DNA of 42,936 bases from Ophiosphaerella korrae (Eukaryota > Ascomycota > Dothideomycetes > Pleosporales > Phaeosphaeriaceae): assembly GCA_028456385.1 (NCBI GenBank), contig JALNQF010000349.1:1-42936 (forward strand), in the 5' to 3' direction. Under the pieces are notes generated by a model. That model had not been told where the DNA came from, did no database searches, and saw only the letters and a program-made list of their open reading frames with translations. The number at the start of each line of letters is the position of its first letter. Within the stretch, counting starts at the first letter, position 1. Below, piece after piece: positions 1 to 13,800 of this stretch. A program made the position numbers and the translations under genes.

Positions 1-2711
1 TCTAGATCTATTTCTATTTCTATATTATTAAATTAGGTCTACTTAGATTTAAAGAATTTAGCCTCTTTTTTGTAATTATTTCGTATAGCTAGAATAAGTA
101 CTAAGGGCCTTTAGGTCCTAAACCTTACTATAGCAATATATATAGTTTTAGTAATATCTTCTTTTACTAGATCTTCTTTTATTTTTAGTTACTATATCTA
201 GAATCTATTATATTCTTCTATACTTACTATACTATCTTCTTCTAAATTATTTATTATACTTCTAAGTAAGTTTATTACTACTATTATCTAAGGCTATACT
301 AGTTATTATATTATAGAGTTTAGTATTACTTAAAGGTCTATTTCTTTATACTTTAGGTCTTGTATTCTCTACTAGATATACTAAATTATTATATTATTCT
401 AGTTACTTCTTACTCTAATCTATTTAATAAACCCTTAGTAAGTTAGCTCTATACTCTATTAGTATCTTCTAGTTTCTAGATTAAACTAAATCTATCTATT
501 AAGTATTAAAGCTTTTCTTTCTTTATAGTTATTAATATAGTAGTTTAAGTCTTTATACTTAATATAACTATAAAAGTCTAAACTTATACTTACTATATTA
601 TTCTAATACTAAGGTTCTATACTATTCTAAAATAGTAGTAAAAAGTTCTTTTAAAATTATAGCTTTATTATAAAAAGCGTTACTAACTATAAGTTTATTA
701 TAGCTTAAAGGGTTTATAGATACTTATCTACTTTAATTTATCTTTCTATAACTAAGTATACTTCTAGTAGCTAAATAAGCTCTTAGGCTTTAGCGTTTAG
801 GTTATTTATAGCTATAAAGGTAATTACTTAAAGTTTTATTATTTTAAAGTATTTTATAAAATTATTAACTTCTAATTATATAACTTCTATTCTTAGAAGT
901 ATTTAGACTTTTCTTTATCCTTAAGTCTAGTTATAAGAGTTAGGTATAAGCTTTATATTAAGAAGCTTAAATATTCCTTTAGGTATTATATATAGCTATT
1001 TCTTATAGCTTATAAGCTTTAGTATACTTATAGTTTTTTTAAAAGCTAAGTTAAAATATTTTACTTATAAGTCTCTTTATACTAGCTAGTTAAAGTACTT
1101 CTAGATTATTTAAAAGTTAAAGTCTTCTATATTTTTATTACTTAGGTTATATTTATTAAAGACTTTTTATAGGTAGTACTTATTAAGTCTTTTTACTAAG
1201 TAGTATCTTTTTATAGCTTCTATAATTATTTTTACTTTTTAGTACTTTATAAACTAAGGGCTAAAGTTATTAAAGTAGTTTTAGAGAGAGAAGTTATTTA
1301 TAAGTAAGTATTACTATAGCTAGGTTTAGAGTACTTCTTCTATCTTTTCTTATTATACTTTATTAGACTCTTAGAACCTATTTCTTATTACTTTTCTAAC
1401 TTTTACTTAATCTTTAGCTTTCTCTACTTTTATAAACTTAGTTATACTTTATTTAATAATATCTTTTCTTATCTTATTACTAAATATAATAATATTATAG
1501 ATTTAGTCTCTAATAAACTATCTATAAAAGATTACTTATTCTTTAATACTATCTAGAAACTCTATTATATTAGTACTAGTAAACTTAAACTTCTTATTTA
1601 TAAATAGGTTTTGTTCGCTAATATATACTCTACTACTCTATTCTACTATTATTTTAATAGCTACTATAAGCTAGCTAAATATCTCTAAAGATATTTTAAT
1701 TATTAGTTAGGGTATATTTAGGATAGTAGAGCTATTATCTATTATTAGTATACTAATTCTTTTAAGTATATTCTATAGTCCTTTAGGTATTAGGTTTAAG
1801 AGTCCTAAGTTATATAACAAAGTTCTTTACTAGTAGAAAGATAGCTTTTATATAGTCTCTTTATTAGATAATAGGTTAGATCTTATAGCTTAAGATTACT
1901 TTATAATATTCTTTCTTTTACTACTTTCTTTATACGTTATTTATCTATAATTATAGTATACTACTTACTACTACTAAGCTATTTTTTCTTACTATACTAC
2001 TTGTTATCCTTTTCTATCTTTACTATTTCTTACTAGTTATTTTTTCTATTTTAATATTCTTATTATCTATACTTCTACTAGCTATTTATTAAGTACCTAA
2101 GGGCTTATTAAGAGCTTCTTTAATATTTCCTATTAGCCTCTTTTGTTTTTAGCTAGTTATACTACTAGCCTTTTTTACTACTTATAGCCTCTTAGGTCTT
2201 AAGCTCTATATATTTATAGTATATTTCTATTTTTATACTTATACTTATACTATCTTATTATTATATAAAATAAGTTAACTTATCTTAAGTTTTATATATA
2301 TACCTATTCCTATACCTATTTCTATACCTATTCTTATACTTATTCTTATACTTATTCTTATACTTATTCCTATACCTATTCCTATACCTATTCCTATACC
2401 TTACGTAATAGTACGTAAGCTAACACTCCTAAGGCTAAAGTTATAGGTTTAAGTTTTATATTAGTTACTATTTATTATAAAGTTATATACCTAATATAAA
2501 TCTAGGGCCTAAGAGCTTATTAGTCTTAAAGAACTTAAACTTTATTAGCTAATCTAACTCTAAATATTATTTACACTCCTATAGATTATATCTTATAACC
2601 TAAAAGCTTACTAACTTTTTTATTAATAGTTTACCTCTTTATAAAGCTCTTAGTACTTATATTTCTCTAGTAACTACTTACTCCTTTTTTACTATTTGTT
2701 TCTCTATAATA
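1..2711. repeat. RIP-decayed, unidentified repeat DNA
   Basis: Very AT-rich DNA with almost no CA or TG dinucleotides and dense stops in all frames. Trial translations of both strands gave no domain I can name; the minus strand of roughly 100-500 gives a hydrophilic fragment with no match I recognise. It ends near 2,711, where readable chromovirus sequence begins. It contains the short tandem repeat listed separately. It is most likely a mutated transposon, but its class is open. Confidence 0.6.
2303..2400. repeat. 6/12-bp tandem repeat (CCTATT-CCTATA type)
   Basis: About eight copies of a 12-bp unit alternating CCTATT and CCTATA, with TTCTAT/TTCTTA variants in the middle copies. The variants differ by C/T, as expected if RIP mutated an older, more regular array. 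No function is visible. Confidence 0.85.
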
Positions 2712-3420
2712 CTTTACTATAATATAAGAACTAGAAAATAATTTTAATTACTTTAAGAAACTAAAAAAGTTCTAAAGTTAAAACTTTCTAGACTACTTTA
2801 TAGTAAACTAAAAAAATTAGTAATATTACTAGTAGATAAAGAAGTACTAAGAATATATATTATAGGAAAAGCTAAAGTAGCTTTAATAGATTTTTCTATG
2901 TTAAGCTTAGCTTTAAAAGCTTTTAACTACGCGTTTAAATTTTTATTATTATACGCCTTTATCTTTTAAAAATAAACTAAATACGTATAATTTTTTACTT
3001 ATATACTTAGAATCTAATTACGCTTAGCTTTAGCTTTTATAATTTCTAATAGTAATTTCTCTTTAGTATAGTTAATAGCTTTCTTTATTATTACTTAGCT
3101 TAGATATAAAAGTAACTATAATATACCTATACTTAGCTCTAGAAACTCTAGAAATATTATATAAACCTTAAACGTTTATATAAAGATATAGCTTGTAGGC
3201 CTAGCTATTATTTATAAAAATATAATAAATAGATTTAGTTTTAAAAGATTAGTAGTAAGAATAGAAAAATATTTTAATACCTCTACGTAATATATAACCT
3301 ACTAACTATAGATAATAAAGAGTAAACTTAGTAAGTATAAAAAAAGAAAATAAAAAGTATTATAATAATAAAGAATTAAGATAATAACTTTAGTTCTAAG
3401 ATAAGAAAATAAAAACTTAA

Positions 3421-3436
3421 CTAAGGAGGAGAATAG
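3421..3436 (+). other. Polypurine tract of the plus-strand chromovirus
   Basis: The sequence CTAAGGAGGAGAATAG lies directly before the LTR and matches the reverse complement of the tracts at 10,187-10,203 and 30,327-30,341. In LTR retrotransposons this tract primes plus-strand DNA synthesis and marks the 3' end of the internal region, which fixes the orientation. Confidence 0.8.
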
Positions 3437-3843
3437 TATTATAAATATAACAAGAGAAATTATAATAGAACTAATTAGTCTTAACTTAAGTACTAATAAC
3501 GTATAAAATAAGTAGAGTAATAACTTAGATTAGAAAATAACCTATAAGTAGAATATATAATATAAGTAATCTATAGTTATATATAATAGATTAGTAATCT
3601 ATAAACTATATTATAGATTATAATAAAGATAAAAATATATAATTAGCTATAGATATAGATTATTATAATAGTATTAGTAATTTAATTATTAAATACAAGT
3701 AATAATATATTAATATAATAAGATATCTTTCTATTATTTATAGCTTATTACTTAATTATAATACGTACTTTTATTATTAACTTTTAATCTACTAATACTC
3801 TAAAGTATATTACTTATAGTTAATAATAAGTAACTTTATTATA
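3437..3843 (+). repeat. 3' LTR of the plus-strand chromovirus (407 bp)
   Basis: Begins TATTATAAA and ends TTTATTATA, the RIP-altered form of the TGTTACAGG...CCTGTAACA ends inferred for this family. It is the reverse complement of the LTRs at 6,299, 9,759, 16,346, 16,937 and 29,893, including the internal AATCTATAATCTAT hairpin motifs. It abuts minus-strand sequence of another gypsy family, with no target duplication partner in the window. Confidence 0.8.
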
Positions 3844-6298
3844 TTAGCTATATAATTTAGCTTTCTAAAAAGTTTATTTACTAAGTTTATATTACTTAAG
3901 TAGTAATAGATAATAAAGTTAAACTTTATAAAGATTAAGTAAAACTAAACTTACTTATAGTTTAATACTTTTATTTCTATATACTATTTTAAGTTATAGT
4001 AATCTATAAAGATTTTAAATAGAACTTTATTAAAGTAATAGTACTAAAACTCTAATCTTTTACTTATTATTAGTAACTTTTAGTTATATGTATTTTAATT
4101 ATACTCTACTTAAATAAAAAATTTTAAGAAAAAGTTAACTAGCTTTTACTAAACTAAGTTACTTTTAGTTAAAACTAATTAGCTTAATATACTTATAAAT
4201 ACTTTAATTAAAGTATTAACTTTTATTTTAGTTTCTTTTTTTATATAAAGTATATAATAATAAGAACTTTAAAAATATATTTTTTTGTTTTTAAATAGCT
4301 TAATATACTTAATTTTTTTATTTTAATTTTTTAGCTTTCTTTTCTCTTTTAGATAAGCTTGTTCTAAGCTATATTTAAACTTTTTTACGTTAATTTTATT
4401 AGTAGTAAAATAATATAAAAGAATTAATTTATAAAATACTTATAGTAGTTTATAAAACTTATAAATACTTTTATTTTATATACTATATATAAAATTAGCT
4501 ACTTTTAGACTATTTTAATATAACTTATATTTATACTAACTTTTTTAAGTAAAATAGTATACTTTAAGTACTTTATAAATAGCTTAAATTAGTATAGTTT
4601 TATTAGTACTTCTTTTATATAGCTTATATACTCTTCTTTTATATTTAAAATAAACTAAAATATTATTAAAGTAAGTTATATAAGTAATATTAATAAAGCT
4701 TACTAATAATTAGTTTATATAATCTTAAAACTAAGCTAAAGTATTTATAATACTAAAAAGTATTACTATTTACTTAAAATAGTTATATCTAGGTCTAAAA
4801 GTAGTTTTCTATTTATTACTTTCTTTAATTTTAATATAGTAGTACGTATCTCTAATATTAAGCTTAGTATAATACTTTACTTAAGCTAACTACTTTAGTA
4901 ACTTTATAATTTAAAGTAATAAATACTAGTTTTTAAATATATTTTATTAAGACTTTTATAGTTTATATATAGTTTTGAGTTCCTATTTTTTTTAATAAAA
5001 AGTATTAGTACTTTTACTAAAGATTTTAAGTATTTTATTTACTTTTAACTTATAATATTAACTAAGTACTTATTTAGTACTTATTAATTAATTAATAACA
5101 AATTATATACTAGATAATAAAGTAGTTATATATTTTATACTAAATTTATAGCTAAATCTTAAAGTTTATATTTTATTTAAGTTATAATATTTTCTTTAGA
5201 AGCTATATTTATATATATAGTATATTATAAAAGTAATAAGCTTTCTTTAAAGCTAATTAGGCTACTTTAGCTTATATAGCTTACTAAATATATATATAAA
5301 TTACTTTATAAACTATATATTATTTAGTTAAACTATTTAGTATTTTTTATACTTACTAGTTTAAACTTAACTATATTTTTAGATTTTTTACTTTAGAAAG
5401 TACTTTCTTAGTACTATAACTTATTTTAGGTTAATACTTATTAATCTAAAGTAAACTAAAATATATATTATACTTTTTAGTATCTATTACTATAAATATT
5501 ACTTAGTATATCTATATATACCTACGTATATCTATAAAGGTAATATCTAATATTATTATACTATATATATTTAACTCTTTTTTATTTCTACTTTCTACTA
5601 TTATATTAAGTAAAAATATAAAAAAAAAGCTTTATTCTTTTACTACTATAGCTAATAAAAAGTTAAGTTATAACTTTTTATTTATTATAGCTTTAAGCTA
5701 TAGTACTATACCTATTACTACTTTAATTATTAGAAAATACTTTAGCTTTATATAAGTAGTATTATAAAAAAACTTAAATATTTTTTTTTTTTTTTTTTTA
5801 ATATAGCTATATTTATTATACAATTTTTAAGTTTTATATAATTAATAATTTTATATATAAATTTTTTATAGTTAAAATATATAAAAAGTAAATAATTAGC
5901 TTTATTTTTATACTTTTAAAGCTTTACTAAGTTATTTTATACTAGTTTATTTTACTTTACTTTTTCTAGAGTTTTTTTTATTTTTTTCTAACTCTAACTA
6001 CTTTATTTATTAGATTTTTATTTTCTTTAACTTCTTTAAGTAATACTATTTATATTTGCTTTTTTATATATAGCTAGTATTAGTATATAATATTAGTATA
6101 CTCTTCTACTAAAATAAGTATTATTAGCTTTTTTTAGTAAATAAAGTACTAATTAATCTTATACTATATATAATAGTACTTTTTTATACTCTAATACTTA
6201 TAACTTTAAAGTTTAGCTTTATAGTATTTTTTTAAAATAAGTATATATACTCTAGTAAGTATATAGAAAATTATTTATATTACTATTTATAGTTCTTT
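3844..6298 (-). mobile_element. Second gypsy-type retrotransposon remnant, minus strand
   Basis: AT-rich, RIP-mutated DNA whose minus strand still shows reverse transcriptase motifs (listed separately), followed toward lower coordinates by RNase H-like AT-rich coding remains. Its wording around the RT motifs differs from that of the main chromovirus family here, so it is another family. No LTR of its own was found; it is bounded by LTRs of the chromovirus family on both sides. A run of 19 T lies at 5,781-5,799. Confidence 0.6.
4600..5020 (-). pseudogene. Reverse transcriptase remnant of the 3,844-6,298 element
   Basis: Reading the minus strand from about 5,020 down: VLILFIKKN (family: PILFVKKKDGS), YTKLNIRDTYYYIKIKE at about 4,876-4,825 (family: KLDIRDAYHRIRIKEG), then FNNILVYF near 4,650 (family: the catalytic YLDDILIYS). 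Both catalytic aspartates read as Asn, which G-to-A transitions would produce. Frequent TAA/TAG codons interrupt the frame. The order of motifs and the strand are firm; the family within Ty3/gypsy is not. Confidence 0.7.
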
Positions 6299-6702
6299 TA
6301 TAATAGGGTTACTTATTATTAACTATAAGTAACTACTAAGGTATTAGTAGATTATAAAGTAATAATAAGAGCTTATATTATAATTAGTAATAACTATAAA
6401 TAATAGTTAATTTATATATATAATATTAAGTATTATTATTCTAAGTTAGAGATTAGATTAATAATACTATTTTAATAATATAGATTAATATTAACTATAT
6501 ACTTTTACTAATTCTTTAGCTTTATAACTTTATATTTACTAAGATCGCGAATTTATAAATTTATTACGTATTCTAATTATAGTTAGTCTTCTAATTAAGC
6601 TTATTATCTTATAAGTTATTACTTTACTTATTTTATACTTTATTATTAGCTAAGCTAGAGCTAATTAGTTCTATCTTAATTTCTCTTATTACTACTATAA
6701 TA
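6299..6702 (-). repeat. 3' LTR of the outer, deleted chromovirus (404 bp)
   Basis: Starts TATAATAGGG and ends ACTATAATA. It shares the 'CTATTATTAACTATAAG' block and the rest of the LTR with the copies at 9,759 and 29,893. It is followed at 6,703 by the pyrimidine tract (polypurine on the minus strand), so in this minus-strand element it is the 3' LTR. The likely partner is the LTR at 16,937-17,360. The flanking 5-mers (TCTTT before, TATAG after the partner) do not match. Confidence 0.75.
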
Positions 6703-9700
6703 CTATCTCTTCTTTTAAATAGGTTCTTATTTCTCTATCCTAGAGCTAATATTATTTATCTAGTTTCTTTATTAATCTCTAGTTCTTTATTACTCTCTAT
6801 ACTATCTTGTTTTTAGTATAATAAATATCTTCTTATAGCTTATATTATCTATAATAAGGTTAAGATATTTCTTTATTATTATAATAAGTTATTAGGTCTT
6901 TTATAACTTATATCTTTAAAGAATAGTAAGTATTATAATAAATATATTTCTTCTAGTATTTTACTTATAGAGTATAAGTATTTAATTTTTATATAGTCTC
7001 CTTCTACTAAATTATATAAAGTAAGCTATTAATAAGGCTTAAAAGAAACTATTATTATAGCTTACTATAGCTAAGGCTAAGTATAAGTTAACTTTTTATA
7101 AGCTAGTAGAGGTTTATTCTTATATTAAGTATCTTTATAAAATAAAAGCTTATAATAATACTAAATTATCTAAATAGTTTTATACTTTAGAAGCTAAGCT
7201 AAACTTAGATAATATAGTAGAGGCTACTCTAGCTCCTATTATATTAAGTGTTCCTATAGCCTCTCTATCTAGTAGTAGTAATATTAATTTTCTTAGTTTA
7301 CTATAAAGTAATCTAAAAGGATTTAATTTTAGAACTCCTCTAGTTTCTTAAAGTAGTTAAGGTTATTTTCTAGTTCTTATATATCTTCTTAAAGTTACCT
7401 TTTTTTATCTATACTTATCTATTTTACTAAGTAGTAATTCTTACTATTATAGAATTAGTATTATAAGATTTCTTTAACTTCTTATTCTTTTTATTCTCTA
7501 TATATATCTACTTTATATACTAGTAGTTTTACTTCTTATAGTACTTTTTCTAGTAGTACTATATAGAATATTAGGTATATTCTTATTTTACTTAGTAGTC
7601 TTAGTTTAAATATAACTAATATAATTTTCTTTTTAATCTTATATAGTTTTATTTTAATATAATCTAGTTTTAAACTTAATTATTAGCTTTTAATATTTCT
7701 TTATAGTAACTATACTTTTTCTCTTTCTTTAAACTAAAGTCTTTCCATCTAATTTTTATTATAGTATTTTACTATTTAATTATATAAGAACTCTATATCC
7801 TATCTAAGTTAATTATATATATCTTTAAATCTATTAGTAAAGTTTTCTTTTCTTAGAGACTAAGATACTTTAAATCTTAGTATTTAGTATATATTAGAGT
7901 AGAATCTATAGTTTATAAAGAAAAGTAATACTTCTATTACTATATTCTTTATACTATTATATACTAACTATACTATAAGTAGTAGCTATACCTAGTTATT
8001 CTAGTTATAATTAAGGTAGTATCTTAGATATTGTTCTACTATCTAATTTATACGTTCTAATTATCTATCTATCTATTAGTAGTATACTATTAATATTATA
8101 TAATTAATTCTTAATTATACTATTATTATTCTCTATAATTTTAATATAAATCTTATATCTCTATCTATAATAATTTTATCTAAAATATAATACTAGCTTA
8201 CTATAGTCTCTAGGACCTAGTATATAGTAACTTCTATCTTACTTTTTTTTTATATAGTTTAAAGTATTAGTATTTTATAAGCTTATCTACTATTATTAGG
8301 ATTCTAATATAATTAACCCCTAATATTAAATTAATTAATTTAGGTAACTTTGTAATAAAATCTATTATAATAATTTTTTAAAGTTATTCTAGTACTTTAA
8401 CTAGTTATAGCTTTCTATATAGTATATATCTACTATACTTATTTTTATAATATTCTATATAATCTTGTAGTACTTCTATTACTAATTATTTTACTTTTAG
8501 AATATAGTAGTCTTATAGTAGTCTATCTAATATTTTATTAATACTTTAGTATCTATATACTTATAGTTTATAAAATTATTATATAAACTTCCTCTATATT
8601 TTATTTAGTATATACGTTCTTCTATATACTTTTATAAATCCTTTTTAGGTCTTAAGCTTATCTATTTCTTTAGAAGCTTTTTCTATTTCTTTTTAAATCT
8701 ATTTATCTAGCTTACTATTCTTTCTTTTAAGTATTATAGCTATTTTAAGTATATTTAGAACTAAGTATCTCTTTTTATTCTTAACTAGAACTATACTAGT
8801 AGTATTTACTTCTTTTTATAAATCTAGTCTTCTACTTAAAGTATCTATAAACTAATTATCTTTACTCTTAGTATATATAATCTCTAGATTAAATATTAAT
8901 AAGTATTTCTACTATCTTATATAGTATTATAATAAGTCCTTATTTATTATAAATCTTATATGATTCTTGTAGTCTATATAGACTTTTATTTTATACTTAG
9001 CTTCTTCTAAGTATACTCTCTATTATTTAAATACTTTATAGATTACTAGTATTTCTTTATTATAAATTAGGTAGTTAAGCTTTACTAGTTTTATTTTCTT
9101 AGAGAAGTATTTAACTAAGTATTCTTACTTTATAGCCTAGTCTTCTTATATTAGTACTATTCTATAAACTAAATTTAATCTATCTATTTTTACTATTCTT
9201 AGTAGTTCTAGATTATATATTCTAAAAACTAGGTTTTCTATAAACTTTTAGTTAATCTAATTAAATAATTTATTATATTCCTAAGTTTATTTAAATAGTA
9301 TATCCTTTTTTATAAGTTTTATTAATAGTTTTATTATTTTAAACTATCTTACTATTAATTTTCTATAAAAGTTTACTAGTCTATAAAACTATTATACTTC
9401 TTATAAGTCGTTTAGTATTAGCTATTCTTAGATTATATTAATTTTATTTAGGTTATTCTTTATTTTTCTTAGTTTAATAATAAATCTAAAGAAGTCTATC
9501 TCTTTTATATAGAACTTGCACTTCCTTATCTTAAAGAATAGTTTATTTTCTACTAACTTTTGTAGTTCTTTATTTATATATTATATATATTCTTCCTCTA
9601 ATTCTAAGAATATAAGGATATTATCTAAGTATATAAATATAAATACGTCTAAGTATTTTCTTAAGACTATATTAATTCTTTTCTAGAATACTACTAGTAT

Positions 9701-9758
9701 ATTTATTAGTCTAAAGTGTATAACTATATACTTAAATAGTTTATACTACGTTCTAAAT
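6703..9758 (-). pseudogene. 3' half of chromovirus pol (RT to chromodomain), outer copy
   Basis: Aligns along its length with 10,187-13,290 of the full-length copy. Toward lower coordinates the minus strand runs from the RT palm (about 9,580-9,750, TYR-less version of the YLDD region), through RNase H (about 9,000-9,200) and integrase (about 8,100-8,700), to the chromodomain (about 7,320-7,480) and the 3' tail. It is more heavily RIP-mutated than the inner copy. Sequence homologous to RT breaks at 9,758, exactly where the inner element's LTR begins. The rest of RT, the protease and most of gag are absent on the far side (see 16,773-16,936). Confidence 0.75.
9754..9758. repeat. Target-site duplication, left copy (TAAAT)
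   Basis: TAAAT directly precedes the LTR at 9,759; TAAGT directly follows the partner LTR at 16,773-16,777. Four of five bases agree and the fifth differs by G/A, a RIP-type transition. Five-bp duplications are usual for Ty3/gypsy integrases. Confidence 0.65.
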
Positions 9759-10186
9759 TATTATAGGCCTCTTATTGTCGACTATAGGTGCCTATCTATA
9801 GGGTTAGTAGATTACAAAGTAATAGTAAAAGTTTATATTAGGATCTATAATAACTATAAATAATAGAAGATATTTTTGTAACTATTTTGTATTAGCGTTC
9901 TATAGTTAAGGGATTAAATTACTAATACTATCTTAATAATATATATTCTACTATCTATATACTTAACTTAATCTATAATCTATAGATACTAAGACTAATA
10001 GATTGTAGATTACTCTAATCTATAATCTATTAGTACTAAGAGTTAATAGATTATAGATTACTTTAGGTATCCTAGTTATATATAGTTTCCTAATTAAGGT
10101 TGTTACTTTACTTATCTTATACTTTGTTAGTACCTAAGTTAGGATTAATTAGTTTTATCTTAATTCCTTCTATTATACCTATAATA
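9759..10186 (-). repeat. 3' LTR of the full-length chromovirus (428 bp)
   Basis: Starts TATTATAGG and ends CCTATAATA: inverted ends that become TG...CA when RIP transitions are reversed. It is nearly identical in layout and length to the 427-bp LTR at 16,346-16,772. Inside are two inverted pairs of TAATCTATAATCTATTAG-like sequence that can form hairpins. A polypurine tract flanks it on the internal side. Confidence 0.85.
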
Positions 10187-10203
10187 CTATCTCCTCCTCT
10201 AAG
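10187..10203 (-). other. Polypurine tract of the full-length chromovirus
   Basis: The minus strand reads CTTAGAGGAGGAGATAG right up to the 3' LTR. Its position between pol and the LTR identifies 9,759-10,186 as the 3' LTR and gives the element's direction. Confidence 0.85.
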
Positions 10204-10859
10204 TAGGTCCTTATTTATTTATCCTAGAGCTAGAGTTATTAATCTAGTTTCTTTATTAATATAGAGTTCTTTATCTTCTCTTATACTTGTTTTATCTATA
10301 CGCTATTACTATCTTCTTACTAATTGCGTATTACGTAATAGTATTAAAATATTTCTTTATTCTTGTTGCGCTTCTCTTAAATTAAACTCTAAGTCTCTTC
10401 TTTATATTATTTCTACAAATAATAGTAGGGCTTATAAGGCGTATATTTATATAAATATGCGTAGTTCTTATAATATATCTAGTGTTTCTCTTTCTAAGTA
10501 TACGTTTATTACGCTTATTCTTGCGTCTAGGCTTAATAATAATAGGGAAAGCTATTAACTAGACTTAAGAGAAATTACTATCTTAAATTATAGAAGCTAA
10601 AGCTAAGCGTAAGTATATCTAAGAGCTTACGTAGAGTAAGCTAGTAGAGAATTAAGCTTGTCTCTTTTATCTTTATAAGATAAAGGCCTTAAATAATAAG
10701 AAATTAGCTAAATAGTTAGTAGCTCTAGAAGCTAAGCTAGACTTAGATAAGGTATTTATTATAGTAGATTGTGTATTAGACGTTCTTATTATCTTTCTAT
10801 CTATTATTAGTAATATTAGTTTTCTTAGTTTGCTACTAGGCGTTCTAGAGGGTTTTAAT

Positions 10860-13800
10860 TTTAGAACTCTTCTAGTTTCTTAGAGTAATTAAGATTATCT
10901 TCTAGTTCCTATATTTTTTCCTATAGTTGTTCTTTTTTATCTATACCTATCTATTCTACTAAGTAGTAATTTCTTCTATTATAGAACTAGTATACTAAGA
11001 TTTTTTTAACTTTTTATTCTTCTTATTCTTTATATATATCTACTTTATATACTAGTAGTTTTACTTCTTATAGTGCTCGTTCTAGTAGGGCTACGTAGAA
11101 TATTAGGTATATCCTTATCTTATTTAGTAGCTTAAGTTTAAATATAACTAGTATAACTTCTTTCTTAATTTTATATAGTCTTATTTTAACGTAATCTAGT
11201 TTTAAGCTAGGTTGTTTACTTTTAATATTTTTTTATACTAACTATACTTTTTCTCTCTTTCTAAATTAAAGTCTCTATTTATATTTCTTATTGTAATATT
11301 TTACTATTTAATTGTATAGGAATTCTATATCCTATCTTAGTTAATTATATATATCTTTAAGTCTATTAGCGAAGTTTTTTCTTCTTAGAGACTAAGATAT
11401 CTAATCTCTTAGTATCTAGTATATATTAGGTTTAAATCTATAGTTTGCGAAAAAAAGTAATACTCTTATTACTACGTTTTTTACGCTATTGTATGCTAAC
11501 TATACTATAGGTAGTAACTATACCTAGTTATTTTAGTTATAGTTAAGGTAGCATCTTAAGTACTATTTTACTATTTAATTTATTTATTCTAATTATCTAT
11601 CTATCTATAGATAGTATACTATAGATATTATATATCTAATTCCTAATTGCGCTATTATTGTTTTCTATAATTTTGATATAAATCTTATATCTCTATCTAT
11701 AATAATTTTGTCTAGTAGTCTATATTAACTAATTATAGTTCCTAGAACCTAGTATATAGTAACCTCTATCCTACTTTTTTCTTTGTATAGTCTAAAGTAT
11801 AAGTATTTTATAAGTTTATCTACTATTAATAAGATTCTATTATATTTAACTCTTAATATTAGGTCTTTTAACTTTAGTAACTTTGTAATAAAGTCTATTA
11901 TAATAACTCTCTATAGTTATTCTAGTACTTCTACTAGTTATAGTATTCTATATAGTACGTGTCTACTATACTTATTTCTCTAATATTCTATATAGTCTTG
12001 TAGTACTTCTATTACTAGCTATCTTGCTTTTAGGATATAGTAATCTTATAGTAACCTATTAAGGGTTTTATTAATTCCTTAGTAACTATATACTAGTAAT
12101 TTGTAGAATTATTGTATAAATTCTTTTTAGATCTTTCTTAAGATGTACATTCTTCTATAGGCTTATATAATTCTTTCTTAGATTTTAAGTTTCTCTATTT
12201 CTTTAGGTACTTCTTGCGTTATTTTCTAAATTTATTTGTCTAGCTCGCTACTTGTTCTTTTAAGTATTACAGCTATTTTTAGTATATTTAGGATTAGATA
12301 TCTTTCTTTATTCTTAACTAAAACTATACTAGTTACGTTTACTTCTTCTTATAAGTCTAGTCTTCTACTAAAGGCGTCTATAAATTAGTTATCTTTACTC
12401 TTTGTATATATAATTTCTATATTAAATATTAATAGGAATTCCTACTATCTTGTATATTATTATAATAGTTCTTTATTTGTTATAAACCCTATAAGATTCT
12501 TATAGTCTATATAGACCTTTATTTAGTATTTTACTCCTTATAAGTATACTCTCTATTATTTAAATACTTTATAGATTACTAGTATCTCTTTATTATAAAT
12601 TAGGTAGTTAAGCTCTACTAGCTTTATCTTCTTAGAGAAGTATTTAACTAAGTATTTCTTTTTAGTCTCTAAGTCTTCTAATATTAGTACTATTCTATAG
12701 ACTAAGTTAGATGCGTCTATTTTTACTATTACTAGTAGGTCTAGGTTATATATTCTAATAACTAGGTTTTCTATAAACTTCTTCTTAATTTTCTTAAATA
12801 CTTTATTACACTCCTTTATCTATTCGAATAGTATGTCTTTCTTTATAAGTCTTATTATTAGTTCTATATCTTTAGACTATCTTACTATTAATTTCTTACA
12901 AAAATTAGCTAGGCTATAAAATTATTATACCTCTCTTAGGTTTTTTAGTATTAGCTATTTATTAATTAATTTAATCTTTTCTAAGTTAATCTTAATATTT
13001 CCTAGTTTAATAATAAATCTAAGGAAGTCTATTTCCTTTATATAGAACTTATATTTCTTTATCTTAAGAAATCGCTTATTTTTTACTAGTCTCTTTAGTA
13101 CCTTATATATATATTATATATGTTCTTCCTCTATTTCTAAGAATATAAAGATGTTGTCTAGGTATATAAATATAAATATATCTAAGTATTCTCTTAGTAC
13201 TATATTAATTCTTTCCTAGAAGGCTACTAGTATATTTGTTAAGCTAAATAGTATAACTATATATTTATATAGTCTATACTATATTCTAAATACTATTTTC
13301 TATTTATTGCCCTCCTTAATTCTAATTTAGTAATAGGCGTTTTAGATGTCTAGTTTTATAAAGATTCTTACTTTCTATAGCTTATCTTATATTATATCTA
13401 TTTATAGTAAGAGGTATTAGTTCTTGTTTATAATTGCGTTAGTTTTTCTAAAATCTATATAGGGTTTCTTATTACTTATCTCTTTTTTATCTACGAATAT
13501 AAGTCTATATACTACTAAGGATTTAGATTCTCTTATCTATTCTTTTTTTATTGTAGTTTAGATAAACGTTTATTTAATTTTAGATTTTTCTTCTATTTTT
13601 TAGTAGACTAGGCTCTATCCTAAGTCTTTACCTTCTTCTAGTTCTATTACTAAATCCTATAGTTAGTATTCTAGGAGGTAATCTTCTAGCTCTATAAGCT
13701 ATTTTTCCTATTTCTTGTATTTTTTAAAGAATTCTCCTTTATAGGTACTTATATTAGCCTTTAACGTATCTTTATTATAGCTAATTTCTCTTATTCTCTA

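Larger units (their letters stand above)
2712..3843 (+). mobile_element. 3' end of a chromovirus (Ty3/gypsy), plus strand, 5'-truncated
   Basis: This stretch aligns by eye, in reverse complement, to the 3' end of the minus-strand chromovirus copies at 9,759-11,020 and 29,893-31,100. Visible in order are the end of the chromodomain (about 2,712-2,780), the C-terminal pol tail, a polypurine tract and a complete LTR. Homology stops abruptly near 2,712, just after a TATAATATAAGAAC stretch, so about 5 kb of the 5' part is missing. It is the only element of this family here in plus orientation. All coding potential is lost to RIP. Confidence 0.8.

Noticed and set aside
11783..11983. 66-codon plus-strand open frame in the left flank
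   Set aside because: It is antisense to the integrase core of the chromovirus (minus strand reads IIIDFITKL and LLIVDKLIKY); openness is a by-product of AT-rich composition.
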